From Bacteroidales bacterium (GTDB taxonomy: Bacteria; Bacteroidota; Bacteroidia; Bacteroidales; UBA932): a stretch of DNA of 64,000 bases. The stretch is from NCBI GenBank assembly GCA_004552965.1, contig SFMU01000001.1, positions 1 through 64,000 of the forward strand. Direction: 5' to 3'. Shown here one piece after another: positions 52,862 to 62,478 of this stretch; the stretch's first letter is position 1, and each line of letters begins with the position of its first letter. The translations under genes and the position numbers were made by a program. The notes beneath the pieces are model-generated. The model ran no database searches. It saw only the letters and a list, made by a program, of their open reading frames with translations, and was not told the DNA's origin.

Positions 52862-54265
52862 ATGGACCAAAGCATCAAGAAAAAGTACAATTACTGGCAG
52901 TGGAAGACCCTGATAGTCCTGATGATCGGCTATGCGCTGTTCTATTTCGTGCGTAAGAATTTCAGTATCGTCATGCCGGCCTTGGAGTCGGAACTCGGAC
53001 TCAGCAAAGCCAAGCTCGGCCTTTTCCTGACCCTGAACGGTGTGATCTACGGTGTCTCCCGCTTCGTCAACGGTTTCTTCGCCGACCGGATGAGCCGCAA
53101 GAAGATGATGGCGGCAGGTCTTTTCCTGTCTGCAGTCGTGAACATTCTGATAGGCCTCAGTCCCCAGATGGATGGCCTGTTCAACCTGCTTGACGCCGAG
53201 GGCAAGGCGACCACCGGCCTGGTTGTCCTGATCGGCAGCCTGTGGCTCATCAACGGCTACACCCAGGGAATGGGCTATCCTCCATGCGGCAGTCTCATGG
53301 CGCATTGGATCAAGCCGTCGGAGCTCGCCACCAAACAGTCCATCTGGAACAGCTCCCATTCGATCGGAGCCGGTCTGGTGTCCGTGCTGTGCGGAACTTT
53401 GATTCTCCAGAAGTTTTCATATTCGGCATGGCAGTGGTGCTTCTTCATCCCTGCGATCCTGGCGATTGCCGGCTCTGTCATGCTTCTGCTGACTCTGAAG
53501 GACACACCGGCATCGGTAGGCCTGCCGGATCCTGAATCCATGGACGAGAATGCTCCTTCAAAGGCCGATGTGCAAGTGGAGGATCCTTCTTTCACCGAAA
53601 AGGTTTACCGCCGTCTGGTCAGCAAGATGGTTTTCCGGAATCCTGTCATCTGGATTCTCGCCATCACCAACTTCTGTGTCTATGTCATCAGGTTCACCAT
53701 TCTGGACTGGGGCTCGACCTTCCTGACGCAGGACCGTGGACTGACAATCCAGGCTGCTTCGACTGTCGTGGCCGCTTCGGAGCTCGCCGGAGGCATAGTG
53801 GGGACCCTGATTGCCGGCTGGGCTACTGACAGGTTCTTCAAGAGCCGTTCGCAGAGGACCTGCCTGATCGGTCTTCTCGGGGCGACGCTCTGTTTCCTTC
53901 TCTTCTGGCTGACGCCGAAGGGGATGAACGGCCTGGCTGTCACCTGCATCATCATGGCAAGTTTCTTTGTCTATATGCCTCAGGCACTTATCGGCATCGC
54001 CTGCTCGAACCAGGCGACCAAGAGAGTGGCAGCTTCCGCCAACGGGCTTGCCGGAATATTCGGGTACGCCAGCACTACTGTCTCCGGTCTGATGTTCGGC
54101 TACCTTGCCGAGCATTTCGGCTGGAATTCCGTTTTCGAGGTTGCGATAGTGTTCGGCGTCATCGGAGTCATCCTCTTCGCCTTTATCTGGAATGCTCCTT
54201 CCGACGGCTATTCCAAAGCAGAGCCCATCATCGAAGAAGTCCGTGGGGAGATGGCTGCGAAATAA
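52862..54265 (+). CDS. MFS organophosphate:phosphate antiporter, GlpT-like
   Basis: The 467-residue protein has about 12 hydrophobic segments and the GlpT/UhpT family signature at its start ('YALFYFVRKNFSIVMPALES', 'LGLFLTLNGVIYGVSRFVNG'). A cytoplasmic loop after helix 6 is acidic ('DPESMDENAPSKADVQVEDP'). Glycerol-3-phosphate in exchange for phosphate is the likely substrate, with other sugar phosphates possible. It stands alone between two reverse-strand gene groups, with its own promoter. Confidence 0.85.
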   Translation: MDQSIKKKYNYWQWKTLIVLMIGYALFYFVRKNFSIVMPALESELGLSKAKLGLFLTLNGVIYGVSRFVNGFFADRMSRKKMMAAGLFLSAVVNILIGLSPQMDGLFNLLDAEGKATTGLVVLIGSLWLINGYTQGMGYPPCGSLMAHWIKPSELATKQSIWNSSHSIGAGLVSVLCGTLILQKFSYSAWQWCFFIPAILAIAGSVMLLLTLKDTPASVGLPDPESMDENAPSKADVQVEDPSFTEKVYRRLVSKMVFRNPVIWILAITNFCVYVIRFTILDWGSTFLTQDRGLTIQAASTVVAASELAGGIVGTLIAGWATDRFFKSRSQRTCLIGLLGATLCFLLFWLTPKGMNGLAVTCIIMASFFVYMPQALIGIACSNQATKRVAASANGLAGIFGYASTTVSGLMFGYLAEHFGWNSVFEVAIVFGVIGVILFAFIWNAPSDGYSKAEPIIEEVRGEMAAK

Positions 54266-54273
54266 GCTGCAGA

Positions 54274-54849
54274 TCAGGGCCTGAGACTGTCCATCAGTAC
54301 CTTGTAGGCTGCGGCTTTCTTCTCAAGCGGCATGGGATAGGCCCTGGATGAGGACGGCATTCTCCACCAGGAGATCTGCCTGCCTGCGACAGTCACTTCA
54401 AGTTTTCCTCCGACAGGAGGCATTTCTTCGGAACCTATCGTTGATGCCAGTTCCTCGCTGGCCTTGCCCCCTGTCGTGACCAGGGTTGTGCACTTCGGCA
54501 TATTCAGAAGCAAGGATGCGACGTCGGTCGGCTCCAGGATCCGGAGATGGTTGTCGCTGGCATTGTCCTTGAGCCTGCAGACTTTGGTGGCTGTGTCGAA
54601 GAAGCCGAATCCCCTGGCTTCGCAGAAGGCCACGATGCGCTCCCTGTCGAAGCGTTTCTCTCCCGGAACCTCGAAATAATGAGCGTCCCGGTGCTCCAGA
54701 AGCCCCATTATCCTCCAGAAGTCGTTGATCCAGTTGGGGTAGAAGAAGTCCATGCTCCATCTGGCCTTCGGAGGAGGAAAGCTGCCCAGAAACAGAACGC
54801 TCCCGTCCTCCGGAAGGAATGGCGGGAGCGGATGATATTCTATGGTCAT
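54274..54849 (-). CDS. Uracil-DNA glycosylase superfamily protein
   Basis: This 191-residue protein begins with 'PLPPFLPEDGSVLFLGSFPP', where LGSFPP corresponds to the family's first active-site motif, and has 'MDFFYPNWINDFWRIMG' after it. The second motif is replaced by 'WWRMPSSSRAYP'. It fits a Mug-like or family 6-like uracil/hypoxanthine DNA glycosylase that removes deaminated bases. It lies 8 bp after the carboxyltransferase gene and is probably co-transcribed. Confidence 0.7.
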   Translation of the reverse strand: MTIEYHPLPPFLPEDGSVLFLGSFPPPKARWSMDFFYPNWINDFWRIMGLLEHRDAHYFEVPGEKRFDRERIVAFCEARGFGFFDTATKVCRLKDNASDNHLRILEPTDVASLLLNMPKCTTLVTTGGKASEELASTIGSEEMPPVGGKLEVTVAGRQISWWRMPSSSRAYPMPLEKKAAAYKVLMDSLRP

Positions 54850-54857
54850 GGGTTGTC

Positions 54858-56651
54858 CTATTCGTCCTTGCCCTGTACGAAGGCTACGATTTCACCTTTG
54901 ACGACGTTCTCGCCCTGCTTTCCGGTGACAGCGACGACCCTTCCGTCAATGGCAGGGACAATCTCTTCCATTCCGTAGATCGTCTGGACATAGCCCATGG
55001 CTTCGCCGGCTTTGACCGGGGTGCCTGCAACCGGGGCTGCGGAGTCATCGTCGACATCGATCTGCCAGAGCAGCTGCCCCTTGGAAGGAACCTGCACAGG
55101 AACTGCGTGAGGGTATTTCTTCGAATATTCCTCCACGTCGAACTTCGGCATCTCCACAACAGGCCTGGTGACCACGATCGGTGCTCCGGCCTTCTTTTTG
55201 AGATCCTCGAGTTCGGTGTTGAAACGCTGCTTTGCTACACCGCTTCTATAGTCGCGGTACTGGCGCTCGTGCATTGCGAATTCGAAGAGTTCCTCTTCGT
55301 CCTGACCTTCGTCCCAGCCTTCTTCCTTCATCATCTGGCGGAATTTCGGCAACTCATCCGGATACGGATCCTGAGGGTCTCCGGTGTAGAACTCCATACC
55401 TTTCTCCTTGGCGAGGGCGACAATCTCCGGGTCGAGCTCTCCCGGAAGCTTGCCCATCTTGCCGAGAATCATTCCCCAGGTGTCCTTGTCGATAGTTGTC
55501 CAGCGAGGCTTTCCGTTGAGGATGTTGAGCAGATTCATCAGTGCCGTGTTCTTCACGTACTGGCTGAACGGGGTCACGAGAGGCGGGTAGCCAAGACGTG
55601 GCCAGACATATTCAACTTCCTGGAAGAGCTTGACCATCAAGGTGTCAAGGCTGATCTCAGGACGTCCGTGCGCTCTTTCGGTGGCGTTGATCGCATTCTG
55701 GAAACCCTTGAGGTCGGCCATCATCGAACCCATCATTCCGCCCGGAAGGCCGCAGCCTACCAGAAGGGAACTCATCCTGGCATTGGCAGGGTTGATCCAG
55801 TAGCCGAGGAAGTCGTCGATGAATTTCTGCGTCAGGCGGCGTACCTCCATATAGGCATCCATATTCAGATCCTTGACCAGAAAACCGTCTGCTTTCATCA
55901 TCTCGCGTATGGTGATGACATCCGGGTGGACCTTGCCCCAGGAGAGGGGCTCGACTGCGACATCAAGGTAGTCGGCGCCTGCGCGTGCCACTTCCAGCAT
56001 CGATGCCGGAGAGAAGCCAGGGCCGGAATGTCCGTGGTACTGGACCTTGATGTGCGGGTATTTCTTCTTTATGTCGTGGACAAGCCTGCCGAGGGTCGTA
56101 GGCCTGCCGATGCCGGCCATGTCCTTGAGGCATATCTCATCTGCTCCATAGGCGACTACCTTGTCGACGATGTCCATATAGTACTCGACGGTGTGGACCG
56201 GCGAGTTTGTGATGGAGAGGGCGACCTGGGAAATCATACCGCCTTCCTTCGCGAACTCTACCGAACGTCTGAGGTTGCGGTGGTCGTTGAGACCGCAGAA
56301 GGACCTCGCGATGTCGGTGCCCTGCTTTTTCTTGACCTTGAACATCAGTTTCCTGACATCGGCAGGGACAGGGTTCATCCTGAGGGCATTGAGGCCTCGC
56401 TCAAGCATGTGGGTCTGGATGCCTGCCTTATGGAAAGGTGCTGTCCATCTGCGGACAGCCGTGTTCGGGTTTTCTCCGAAGAGGAGGTTGACCTGCTCGA
56501 AGGCTCCTCCATTGGTCTCGACCCTGTCGAAACAGCCCATGTCGATGATTGCAGGGGCGACTTCTTCCAACTGGTCGACACGTGGGACGTACTTGCCGGA
56601 CGACTGCCACATGTCGCGGTAAACTAGAGAGAATTTTATTTCTTTTGCCAT
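54858..56651 (-). CDS. Biotin-dependent carboxyltransferase family protein (OadA / PycB type) with degenerate biotinyl domain
   Basis: The 597-residue protein has an HMGL-like carboxyltransferase barrel at residues 1-300 ('YGADEICLKDMAGIGRPTTL', 'VQYHGHSGPGFSPASMLEVA'), a conserved PYC/OADA middle domain and a C-terminal biotinyl-like domain (about residues 525-595). In the latter the usual AMKM is replaced by IYGMEE, with Gly560 in place of the biotinylated lysine. The family moves CO2 between biotin and pyruvate/oxaloacetate or a related acid. This protein cannot carry biotin itself at the normal site, so it either uses a separate carrier or does another reaction. A -7 box (minus TATATTTG) lies at 56737-56744. 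Confidence 0.8.
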   Translation of the reverse strand: MAKEIKFSLVYRDMWQSSGKYVPRVDQLEEVAPAIIDMGCFDRVETNGGAFEQVNLLFGENPNTAVRRWTAPFHKAGIQTHMLERGLNALRMNPVPADVRKLMFKVKKKQGTDIARSFCGLNDHRNLRRSVEFAKEGGMISQVALSITNSPVHTVEYYMDIVDKVVAYGADEICLKDMAGIGRPTTLGRLVHDIKKKYPHIKVQYHGHSGPGFSPASMLEVARAGADYLDVAVEPLSWGKVHPDVITIREMMKADGFLVKDLNMDAYMEVRRLTQKFIDDFLGYWINPANARMSSLLVGCGLPGGMMGSMMADLKGFQNAINATERAHGRPEISLDTLMVKLFQEVEYVWPRLGYPPLVTPFSQYVKNTALMNLLNILNGKPRWTTIDKDTWGMILGKMGKLPGELDPEIVALAKEKGMEFYTGDPQDPYPDELPKFRQMMKEEGWDEGQDEEELFEFAMHERQYRDYRSGVAKQRFNTELEDLKKKAGAPIVVTRPVVEMPKFDVEEYSKKYPHAVPVQVPSKGQLLWQIDVDDDSAAPVAGTPVKAGEAMGYVQTIYGMEEIVPAIDGRVVAVTGKQGENVVKGEIVAFVQGKDE

Positions 56652-56736
56652 AGTGCAATTAGATGGTGCGTTGTGAATATGAATCCGTGCCGGAAGGAGG
56701 GCGGAGCCGTGGCCCCGGCGCTGCCGTTCCGACTAG

Positions 56737-56744
56737 CAAATATA
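56737..56744 (-). promoter_or_regulatory. Promoter -7 element of the carboxyltransferase operon
   Basis: The reverse strand reads TATATTTG, an exact TAnnTTTG, about 85 bp upstream of the start at 56651. No TTG is seen at the -33 distance. Confidence 0.45.
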
Positions 56745-56771
56745 CGCTTTTCCGCATCATATTCATAAATT

Positions 56772-56801
56772 TTGTGCAAGGAGAATAATTAGTTAACTTT
56801 G
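56772..56801 (+). promoter_or_regulatory. Promoter of the SPOR lipoprotein gene
   Basis: TTG (56772-56774), a 19-bp spacer and TAACTTTG (56794-56801) match the full consensus. Only 6 bases separate the -7 box from the ATG at 56808, so the mRNA is likely leaderless or nearly so. Confidence 0.6.
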
Positions 56802-56807
56802 TAGGTT

Positions 56808-57350
56808 ATGAAAAAGATATCCATAGGCAATTGCTCCAGATTCATCGCCTTGCTGCTTACTGTTCTCATGGCGGCAACCGGCTGTGATTTTCTCAGGAAG
56901 CTGGCCGGAAGGCCGACCTCCGCGGACCTTGCTGTGATGGCGGAAGACCTCAGGGCCCGTCAGGAGGCTGCAGACAAGGCAGCCCGCGATTCTGCCGAAG
57001 CCGCCCTCCTGATTGCACGGTACAGGGCTGACTCGACGGCTGCCGCCGAGTATCTCAAAGGCGAGAAGGTTCTGGGTCCTGCCAGGTTCGGCGGTCTGCC
57101 CTCCTCCGCCGGCCAGCCGTTGTACCAGATAATCCTTGGGGCCTTCTCGAAGCCTGCCAATGCCGACCGCTTCGCCTCCCAGCTCAATGACAGCGGCTAC
57201 AAGGCGAACGTCATCCCGTTCGGCAACGGCTTCACGGGTGTGGGAATATGCGGGACCTCGGACATCGTGGTCCTTGCTGCCGCCCTGCGGGAGATCAAAA
57301 ATGAGGATTTCTGCCCGGAAGGAGTGTGGATTCTTGAAAACAGGCAATGA
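56808..57350 (+). CDS. SPOR-domain lipoprotein
   Basis: The 180-residue protein has a lipoprotein signal peptide with lipobox 'MAATGC' (Cys about residue 26), an Ala-rich helical stretch (residues 40-85, 'RARQEAADKAARDSAEAALL') and a C-terminal SPOR domain ('YQIILGAFSKPANADRFASQ', 'SGYKANVIPFGNGFTGVGIC'). It would be anchored in a membrane and bind denuded peptidoglycan. The following M28-like gene begins 16 bp after its stop, so the two are probably co-transcribed. Confidence 0.8.
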   Translation: MKKISIGNCSRFIALLLTVLMAATGCDFLRKLAGRPTSADLAVMAEDLRARQEAADKAARDSAEAALLIARYRADSTAAAEYLKGEKVLGPARFGGLPSSAGQPLYQIILGAFSKPANADRFASQLNDSGYKANVIPFGNGFTGVGICGTSDIVVLAAALREIKNEDFCPEGVWILENRQ

Positions 57351-57366
57351 TGCAACTGACAAAGTG

Positions 57367-58722
57367 ATGAGAAAGACACTGCTGAAATACCTTTTCCTGC
57401 TGTTCCTCCAGGTCCTCTTCCCGGTGGCTCTGCATTCGCAGTTCCGCCCGGGCGCTTTTGACAACCTGACCGACAGCGAGACCGTCCGTGCCCTGAAAGG
57501 CCACGTGGGCACCATCGCTTCCACTATGATGGAAGGCAGGGCCGCCGGCTCGGAAGGGGAGAGACTCGCCGCCGAGTATGTCACCGGTGTCTTCCGCAGC
57601 TATGGCATCGACGTGCTCAGCGGAGATGACGGCGACCTTTTCGGAATCCGTCAGGAGAACGGAGACACGCTTCTCTCCAGGAACGTCTGCGCTTTCATAG
57701 AGGGCACGGACAAGTCCCTTTCGGACCGTTACATAGTGATCGGAGCCAGGATGGACAACCTCGGGACAGGGACACTTACCGTTGACGGGGAGACCGTCGA
57801 AAGAATCCGCTACGGGGCCAACGGCAATGCCTCGGGACTTGCGATGCTGCTGGAAGTCGGCCGTCTGCTGAAGACCAACAACATGATGTTGAGGCGCTCC
57901 GTCCTGCTGGTTGCCTTCGGGGCCTCCAGAAAGGGCATGGTCGGTTCCTGGTACTTCCTCAACCGCTCTTTCAGCGATGTGGCCAACATCGATGCGATGA
58001 TCAATCTCGACATGCTGGGGACCGGTCCGGAGTCCTTCTACGCCTACACCTGTTCCAATGCCGACATGAATGCCATCCTGGAGTCCCTGTCGGGAGGACT
58101 GCACCCCATCCTGCCCAAGCTGACCTCCAGCGAGCCATATCCTTCAGACCACCGGGCATTCTATGACAAGGGAATCCCTTCCGTATTCTTCACTTCGGGG
58201 GAATATCCGGAGCATGATACCGACCGTGACACTCCTTCCATCATCGATTTCCCGTCGATGGAGAGGAAGCTCGAATATATCTATTCATATTCAGTGGCTC
58301 TTGCCAACGGACCGAAACCTATTTTCGATCCGTCCGAGCATGCCCGCTCGCTGTCCGCGTCGAAGGGTGTGATTCCATTCTATGACTGCGACGTGAAGCC
58401 GTCCTTCTACGGAAGCGCCGATCCGAAGTTCTTCCTCCAGAAATGGGTCTACACCTACATGAAGTATCCGAAGGAGGCTGTGGAGCAGGGCATCCAGGGT
58501 CGCGTGCTGGTCAGTTTCGTCATCGACGAGAACGGCAAGGTCTGCGATGTGACGGCCCTGAAGTCTTCCGACCCTCTGCTCGAGGCCGAGGCTGTCAGGA
58601 TCATCAGCGGGTCTCCGGACTGGAAGCCGGGCAAGGTGGACGGACAGAAGGTCAAGTCAGGGATGTCTCTCTATGTCGATTTCCGGCTTGAGAAGAACAC
58701 CGGCAGGAAAAGGAAGAAGTGA
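57367..58722 (+). CDS. Degenerate M28-family peptidase homologue fused to a TonB C-terminal domain
   Basis: From the ATG at 57367 (a GTG lies just before) the protein has 451 residues: a signal peptide (1-23, ending HSQ), an M28 aminopeptidase-like domain (about 30-315) and a TonB_C domain (about 345-445, 'YPKEAVEQGIQGRVLVSFVI'). In M28 enzymes zinc is held by HxD, the second Asp of GADDNASG, Glu-Glu and a late His. Here these read RMD (128-130), GANGNASG (Gly153) and SR (187-188); only Asp130, the Asp in 'INLDMLG' and the His in 'SDHRAF' remain. Peptidase activity is therefore unlikely; a binding or scaffold role in the periplasm is inferred. Confidence 0.8.
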   Translation: MRKTLLKYLFLLFLQVLFPVALHSQFRPGAFDNLTDSETVRALKGHVGTIASTMMEGRAAGSEGERLAAEYVTGVFRSYGIDVLSGDDGDLFGIRQENGDTLLSRNVCAFIEGTDKSLSDRYIVIGARMDNLGTGTLTVDGETVERIRYGANGNASGLAMLLEVGRLLKTNNMMLRRSVLLVAFGASRKGMVGSWYFLNRSFSDVANIDAMINLDMLGTGPESFYAYTCSNADMNAILESLSGGLHPILPKLTSSEPYPSDHRAFYDKGIPSVFFTSGEYPEHDTDRDTPSIIDFPSMERKLEYIYSYSVALANGPKPIFDPSEHARSLSASKGVIPFYDCDVKPSFYGSADPKFFLQKWVYTYMKYPKEAVEQGIQGRVLVSFVIDENGKVCDVTALKSSDPLLEAEAVRIISGSPDWKPGKVDGQKVKSGMSLYVDFRLEKNTGRKRKK

Positions 58723-58766
58723 AGTGCCGGTAACGGACGAGAAGATAATCAATACAAAAGATAGAA

Positions 58767-61532
58767 ATGGATTACGATTTCAAAAGAATTGAGAGCAAGT
58801 GGCAGGCCTATTGGGCAGAGAAAGGCACTTTCAAGTCAAAGGAAGATTCAGGCAAGCCAAAGTTCTATGTCCTGGACATGTTTCCGTATCCATCGGGAGC
58901 AGGCCTGCATGTGGGTCATCCTCTGGGATACATCGCCAGCGACATCTATTCCCGCTATAAGAGACTGAAGGGTTTCAATGTGCTTCACCCTATGGGCTAT
59001 GACGCGTTCGGACTTCCTGCCGAGCAATATGCCATCCAGACGGGTCAGCATCCGGAGGTTACCACGGTAAACAACATCAACCGCTACCGTCAGCAGATGG
59101 ACCGCATCGGCTTCTCCTACGACTGGAGCAGGGAGATCAGAACCTGCGACCCGGACTACTATAAATGGACCCAGTGGGCCTTCCTGAAGATGTTCGGTTC
59201 CTGGTACGACAACGATGCTGACAAGGCGCGTCCGATCGAGGAACTCACCGAAGCCTTCGCCAAAGGCGGAAGCGCAGCCGTAAATGCTGCCTGCACCGAG
59301 CACGAGCCGTTCTCTGCAGCTGACTGGGCGGCATTCTCGGACAAGGAAAAGTCGGACATCCTGATGAACTACAGGATAGCCTATCAGGGAGAGACTGCCG
59401 TGAACTGGTGCGCCGGTCTGGGTACGGTCCTTGCCAACGATGAGGTCAAGGACGGCCTTTCCGTCCGCGGAGGCTACCCTGTCGAGCAGAAGAAGATGAA
59501 ACAGTGGCAGCTCAGGGTCTCCGCCTATGCCGGAAGACTTCTCGAGGGTCTTGACAGGATCGACTGGACCGACTCCCTCAAGGAGATGCAGCGCAACTGG
59601 ATCGGCCGTTCATTCGGCTGTGAAGTTGTCTTCAAGTGCTGGAACGGTGACACCTGCCACGACGTCACCATATTCACAACCCGCGCGGACACGATGTTCG
59701 GAGTGACCTTCATGGTCCTTGCTCCCGAGAGCAATCTCGTCGACATCCTCACGACACCGGAGCAGAAGGCCGCTGTCGATGAATATGTCGCCGCAGTCCG
59801 CAAGAAGACCGAGCGCGAGCGTATCGCCCAGACCAGGACCGTCACCGGAGTGTTCAGCGGTTCCTACGGTGTCAACCCGCTCACGGGCGAGAGAGTCCCT
59901 GTCTGGATTTCCGAATATGTCCTCGCAGGTTATGGTACAGGAGCCATCATGGCCGTGCCGGCTCACGACAGCCGTGACTATGCGTTCGCGAAGAAGTTCG
60001 ACCTCCCGATCATTCCGCTGATCGAAGGCTGCGATGTCAGCGAGGAGAGCTTCGACGCCAAATCCGGAACGATGATCAACTCGGGTTTCCTCAACGGTCT
60101 CGATGTCAAGGAGGCGATTCCTGCCGCCATCGAATATGTTGAAAAGCACGGCCTGGGCCACAGAAAGGTCAACTACAGGCTCCGTGACGCCATATTCAGC
60201 CGTCAGAGGTACTGGGGCGAGCCGTTCCCTATCTACTACAAGGACGGTATCCCTACTCCGGTTCCTTACGAGGCCCTGCCGCTCCGTCTGCCGGAAATCG
60301 ACGAGTTCAAGCCGACCGAGAACGGAGAACCACCTCTTGCAAGGGCAAAGGACTGGACTTATGAAGGCTATCCTCTTGAGACAAGCACGATGCCTGGTTT
60401 CGCAGGTTCCAGCGCCTACTATCTCAGGTACATGGATCCGGCCAATTCCGAGGCTCTGGTCGACCGCAAGACCGATGAGTACTGGCGCGATGTCGACCTC
60501 TACATCGGAGGTACGGAGCACGCTACCGGCCACCTCATCTATTCCCGCTTCTGGGACAAGTTCCTCTATGACCTGGGCTATGTCTGCGAGGACGAGCCGT
60601 TCCGCAAACTGATCAACCAGGGAATGATCCAGGGCCGCTCAAGCTTCGTCTACAGGATCGTAGGCACCAACAAGTTCGTCTCCGTCGGCCTGAAGGACGG
60701 CTACGAGACCACTGAAATCCACGTGGACATCAGCCTCGTCCGCAACGACCGCCTGGACATCGAGGGATTCAAGGCCTGGAGGCCGGAGTTCGCCGATGCC
60801 GAGTTTGTACTCGAGAATGGTGAATATGTCTGCGGATGGGCCGTCGAGAAGATGAGCAAGTCCATGTTCAACGTCGTCAATCCTGACAGGATCTGCGATG
60901 AATACGGTGCCGACACTCTCCGTCTCTACGAGATGTTCCTCGGCCCTCTTGAGCAGAGCAAGCCTTGGGACACGAAGGGAATCGACGGAGTCAACCGCTT
61001 CCTCAAGCGCTTCTGGAGGCTCTTCTTCGAAGGAGAGGAATTCTCCGTTTCCGAGGAGGCTGCAACTCCTGCCGAACTTAAGACCCTCCACAAGCTCATC
61101 GGCAAGGAACAGGAGGACATCGAGAACTTCTCCTTCAACACCACCGTCAGCGCATTCATGATTGCCCTCAATGAGCTTTCCGATCTGAAGTGCCGCAAGC
61201 GTGCCATCCTTGAGCCTATGACCATCCTTCTCTCTCCGTTCGCCCCTCACATCGCCGAGGAACTCTGGTCCCTCCTCGGGCACGAAGAGAGCATCTCGTT
61301 CGCATCGTTCCCTGAATATGTTGAAGCATACACCGTCGAGAACAATGCCACCTATGCAGTGTCTTTCAACGGAAAGACCCGTTTCACCGTCGACCTTCCG
61401 AAGAGCATGGACAAGGCTGCCGTGGAAGCTGAAGTGCGCGGAATGGAACAGACTGCAAAATATGTCGGAAGCCAGAACATCGTGAAGGTGATCGTGGTTC
61501 CGGGCAAGATTGTAAACATAGTCCTGAAATAG
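58767..61532 (+). CDS. leuS: Leucyl-tRNA synthetase
   Basis: LeuS charges tRNA-Leu and proofreads with a CP1 editing domain. The 921-residue protein has the class I motif '[20 protein letters not shown]' (HVGH near residue 50), the editing domain with '[19 protein letters not shown]' and '[19 protein letters not shown]', and KMSKS at about residue 695 ('[12 protein letters not shown]'). The C-terminus carries the anticodon-binding and ribosome-type domains. All five Glu-Tyr-Val triplets in this gene are coded by gaa-tat-gt, creating GAATATG heptamers. Confidence 0.97.
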   Translation: MDYDFKRIESKWQAYWAEKGTFKSKEDSGKPKFYVLDMFPYPSGAGLHVGHPLGYIASDIYSRYKRLKGFNVLHPMGYDAFGLPAEQYAIQTGQHPEVTTVNNINRYRQQMDRIGFSYDWSREIRTCDPDYYKWTQWAFLKMFGSWYDNDADKARPIEELTEAFAKGGSAAVNAACTEHEPFSAADWAAFSDKEKSDILMNYRIAYQGETAVNWCAGLGTVLANDEVKDGLSVRGGYPVEQKKMKQWQLRVSAYAGRLLEGLDRIDWTDSLKEMQRNWIGRSFGCEVVFKCWNGDTCHDVTIFTTRADTMFGVTFMVLAPESNLVDILTTPEQKAAVDEYVAAVRKKTERERIAQTRTVTGVFSGSYGVNPLTGERVPVWISEYVLAGYGTGAIMAVPAHDSRDYAFAKKFDLPIIPLIEGCDVSEESFDAKSGTMINSGFLNGLDVKEAIPAAIEYVEKHGLGHRKVNYRLRDAIFSRQRYWGEPFPIYYKDGIPTPVPYEALPLRLPEIDEFKPTENGEPPLARAKDWTYEGYPLETSTMPGFAGSSAYYLRYMDPANSEALVDRKTDEYWRDVDLYIGGTEHATGHLIYSRFWDKFLYDLGYVCEDEPFRKLINQGMIQGRSSFVYRIVGTNKFVSVGLKDGYETTEIHVDISLVRNDRLDIEGFKAWRPEFADAEFVLENGEYVCGWAVEKMSKSMFNVVNPDRICDEYGADTLRLYEMFLGPLEQSKPWDTKGIDGVNRFLKRFWRLFFEGEEFSVSEEAATPAELKTLHKLIGKEQEDIENFSFNTTVSAFMIALNELSDLKCRKRAILEPMTILLSPFAPHIAEELWSLLGHEESISFASFPEYVEAYTVENNATYAVSFNGKTRFTVDLPKSMDKAAVEAEVRGMEQTAKYVGSQNIVKVIVVPGKIVNIVLK

Positions 61533-61536
61533 CATC

Positions 61537-62478
61537 ATGGCAGTGAAGGGGAGTGTTTCAAGGGTAATCAGGGACTATCTGGTCCTGACGTTTGCGGCTT
61601 TCGTGTTCGCATTCGCCTGGGAATGCTTCATGATTCCCAACGGTATGTCGGCCGGTGGCATGATGGGACTCTGCACGGTCCTCCAGTATGCCACCGGAGG
61701 TCTTGTGCCGGCGGCATATTCCTATGTCGTCATCAATGCCCTGCTGATTCTCATTGCAGTCATCCTGATGGGCATAGGCTTCGGATTCAAGACCATATAT
61801 GCCATAGCCGTGTCCACCCTCGCGATGAAGCTGCTTTCCGGGATGGAGGCTCTGCACTGTGTCGAGGGCTCGTTCTTCTATGTACGGGAGACGTTGCTTA
61901 TCCCTGTCATTGCCGGTTTCCTCGAAGCCATCGGCATCGGTCTGACCATGCGCTACGGCGGAAGCACAGGAGGTACGGACATCATAGCTCTGATGGTCAA
62001 CAAATACTGGCCGGTCAATCTGAGCCGTGTGTTCCTTTACTCTGATTTCGTGATAGTCATCCTTGTCCTGTTCCTGCCCGACAAGACCTTTGCGGACATG
62101 ATCTACGGTTTCGTGGAGATTACCTCCTTCATCCTGATGATAGACATGGTGGTCGGAGGACAGAAGTCCTATCAGCTTATGGTCTTCTCCGAGAAGAACA
62201 GCCAGATAGCGGATTATATCTGCAATGAACTCGACAGGGGAGTGACCGTCATCCAGGGGATGGGATGGTATACAAAGAAAAACAGGGACATACTTCTTAT
62301 CATGCTTGACCAGAAGCAGTTCCTTCCTTTGTCCAGAACCATCAAGGAAATGGATCCGAAAGCTTTCATTTCGGTAGCCCCGACCCACAGTGTCTACGGA
62401 GAAGGCTTCTCCGAGATAAAGGCCGGACCAAAATTGAATATCAGAAAGAATACTTCAAATGAATTACCGCAAGAATAA
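61537..62478 (+). CDS. YitT-family membrane protein (DUF161/DUF2179), first copy
   Basis: The 313-residue protein has five or six hydrophobic segments in its first 190 residues ('MIPNGMSAGGMMGLCTVLQY', 'RYGGSTGGTDIIALMVNKYW') and a soluble C-terminal DUF2179 domain ('LDRGVTVIQGMGWYTKKNRD', 'AFISVAPTHSVYGEGFSEIK'). This is the YitT/YpjC architecture, whose transported or bound substrate is unknown. It starts 4 bp after leuS and its end overlaps the next YitT gene by 20 bp. Confidence 0.88.
   Translation: MAVKGSVSRVIRDYLVLTFAAFVFAFAWECFMIPNGMSAGGMMGLCTVLQYATGGLVPAAYSYVVINALLILIAVILMGIGFGFKTIYAIAVSTLAMKLLSGMEALHCVEGSFFYVRETLLIPVIAGFLEAIGIGLTMRYGGSTGGTDIIALMVNKYWPVNLSRVFLYSDFVIVILVLFLPDKTFADMIYGFVEITSFILMIDMVVGGQKSYQLMVFSEKNSQIADYICNELDRGVTVIQGMGWYTKKNRDILLIMLDQKQFLPLSRTIKEMDPKAFISVAPTHSVYGEGFSEIKAGPKLNIRKNTSNELPQE

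Noticed and set aside
54819..56627. Plus-strand open frame of about 600 codons opposite the carboxyltransferase
   Set aside because: The reverse strand has a conserved enzyme with family motifs; the plus-strand frame has no recognisable domain.
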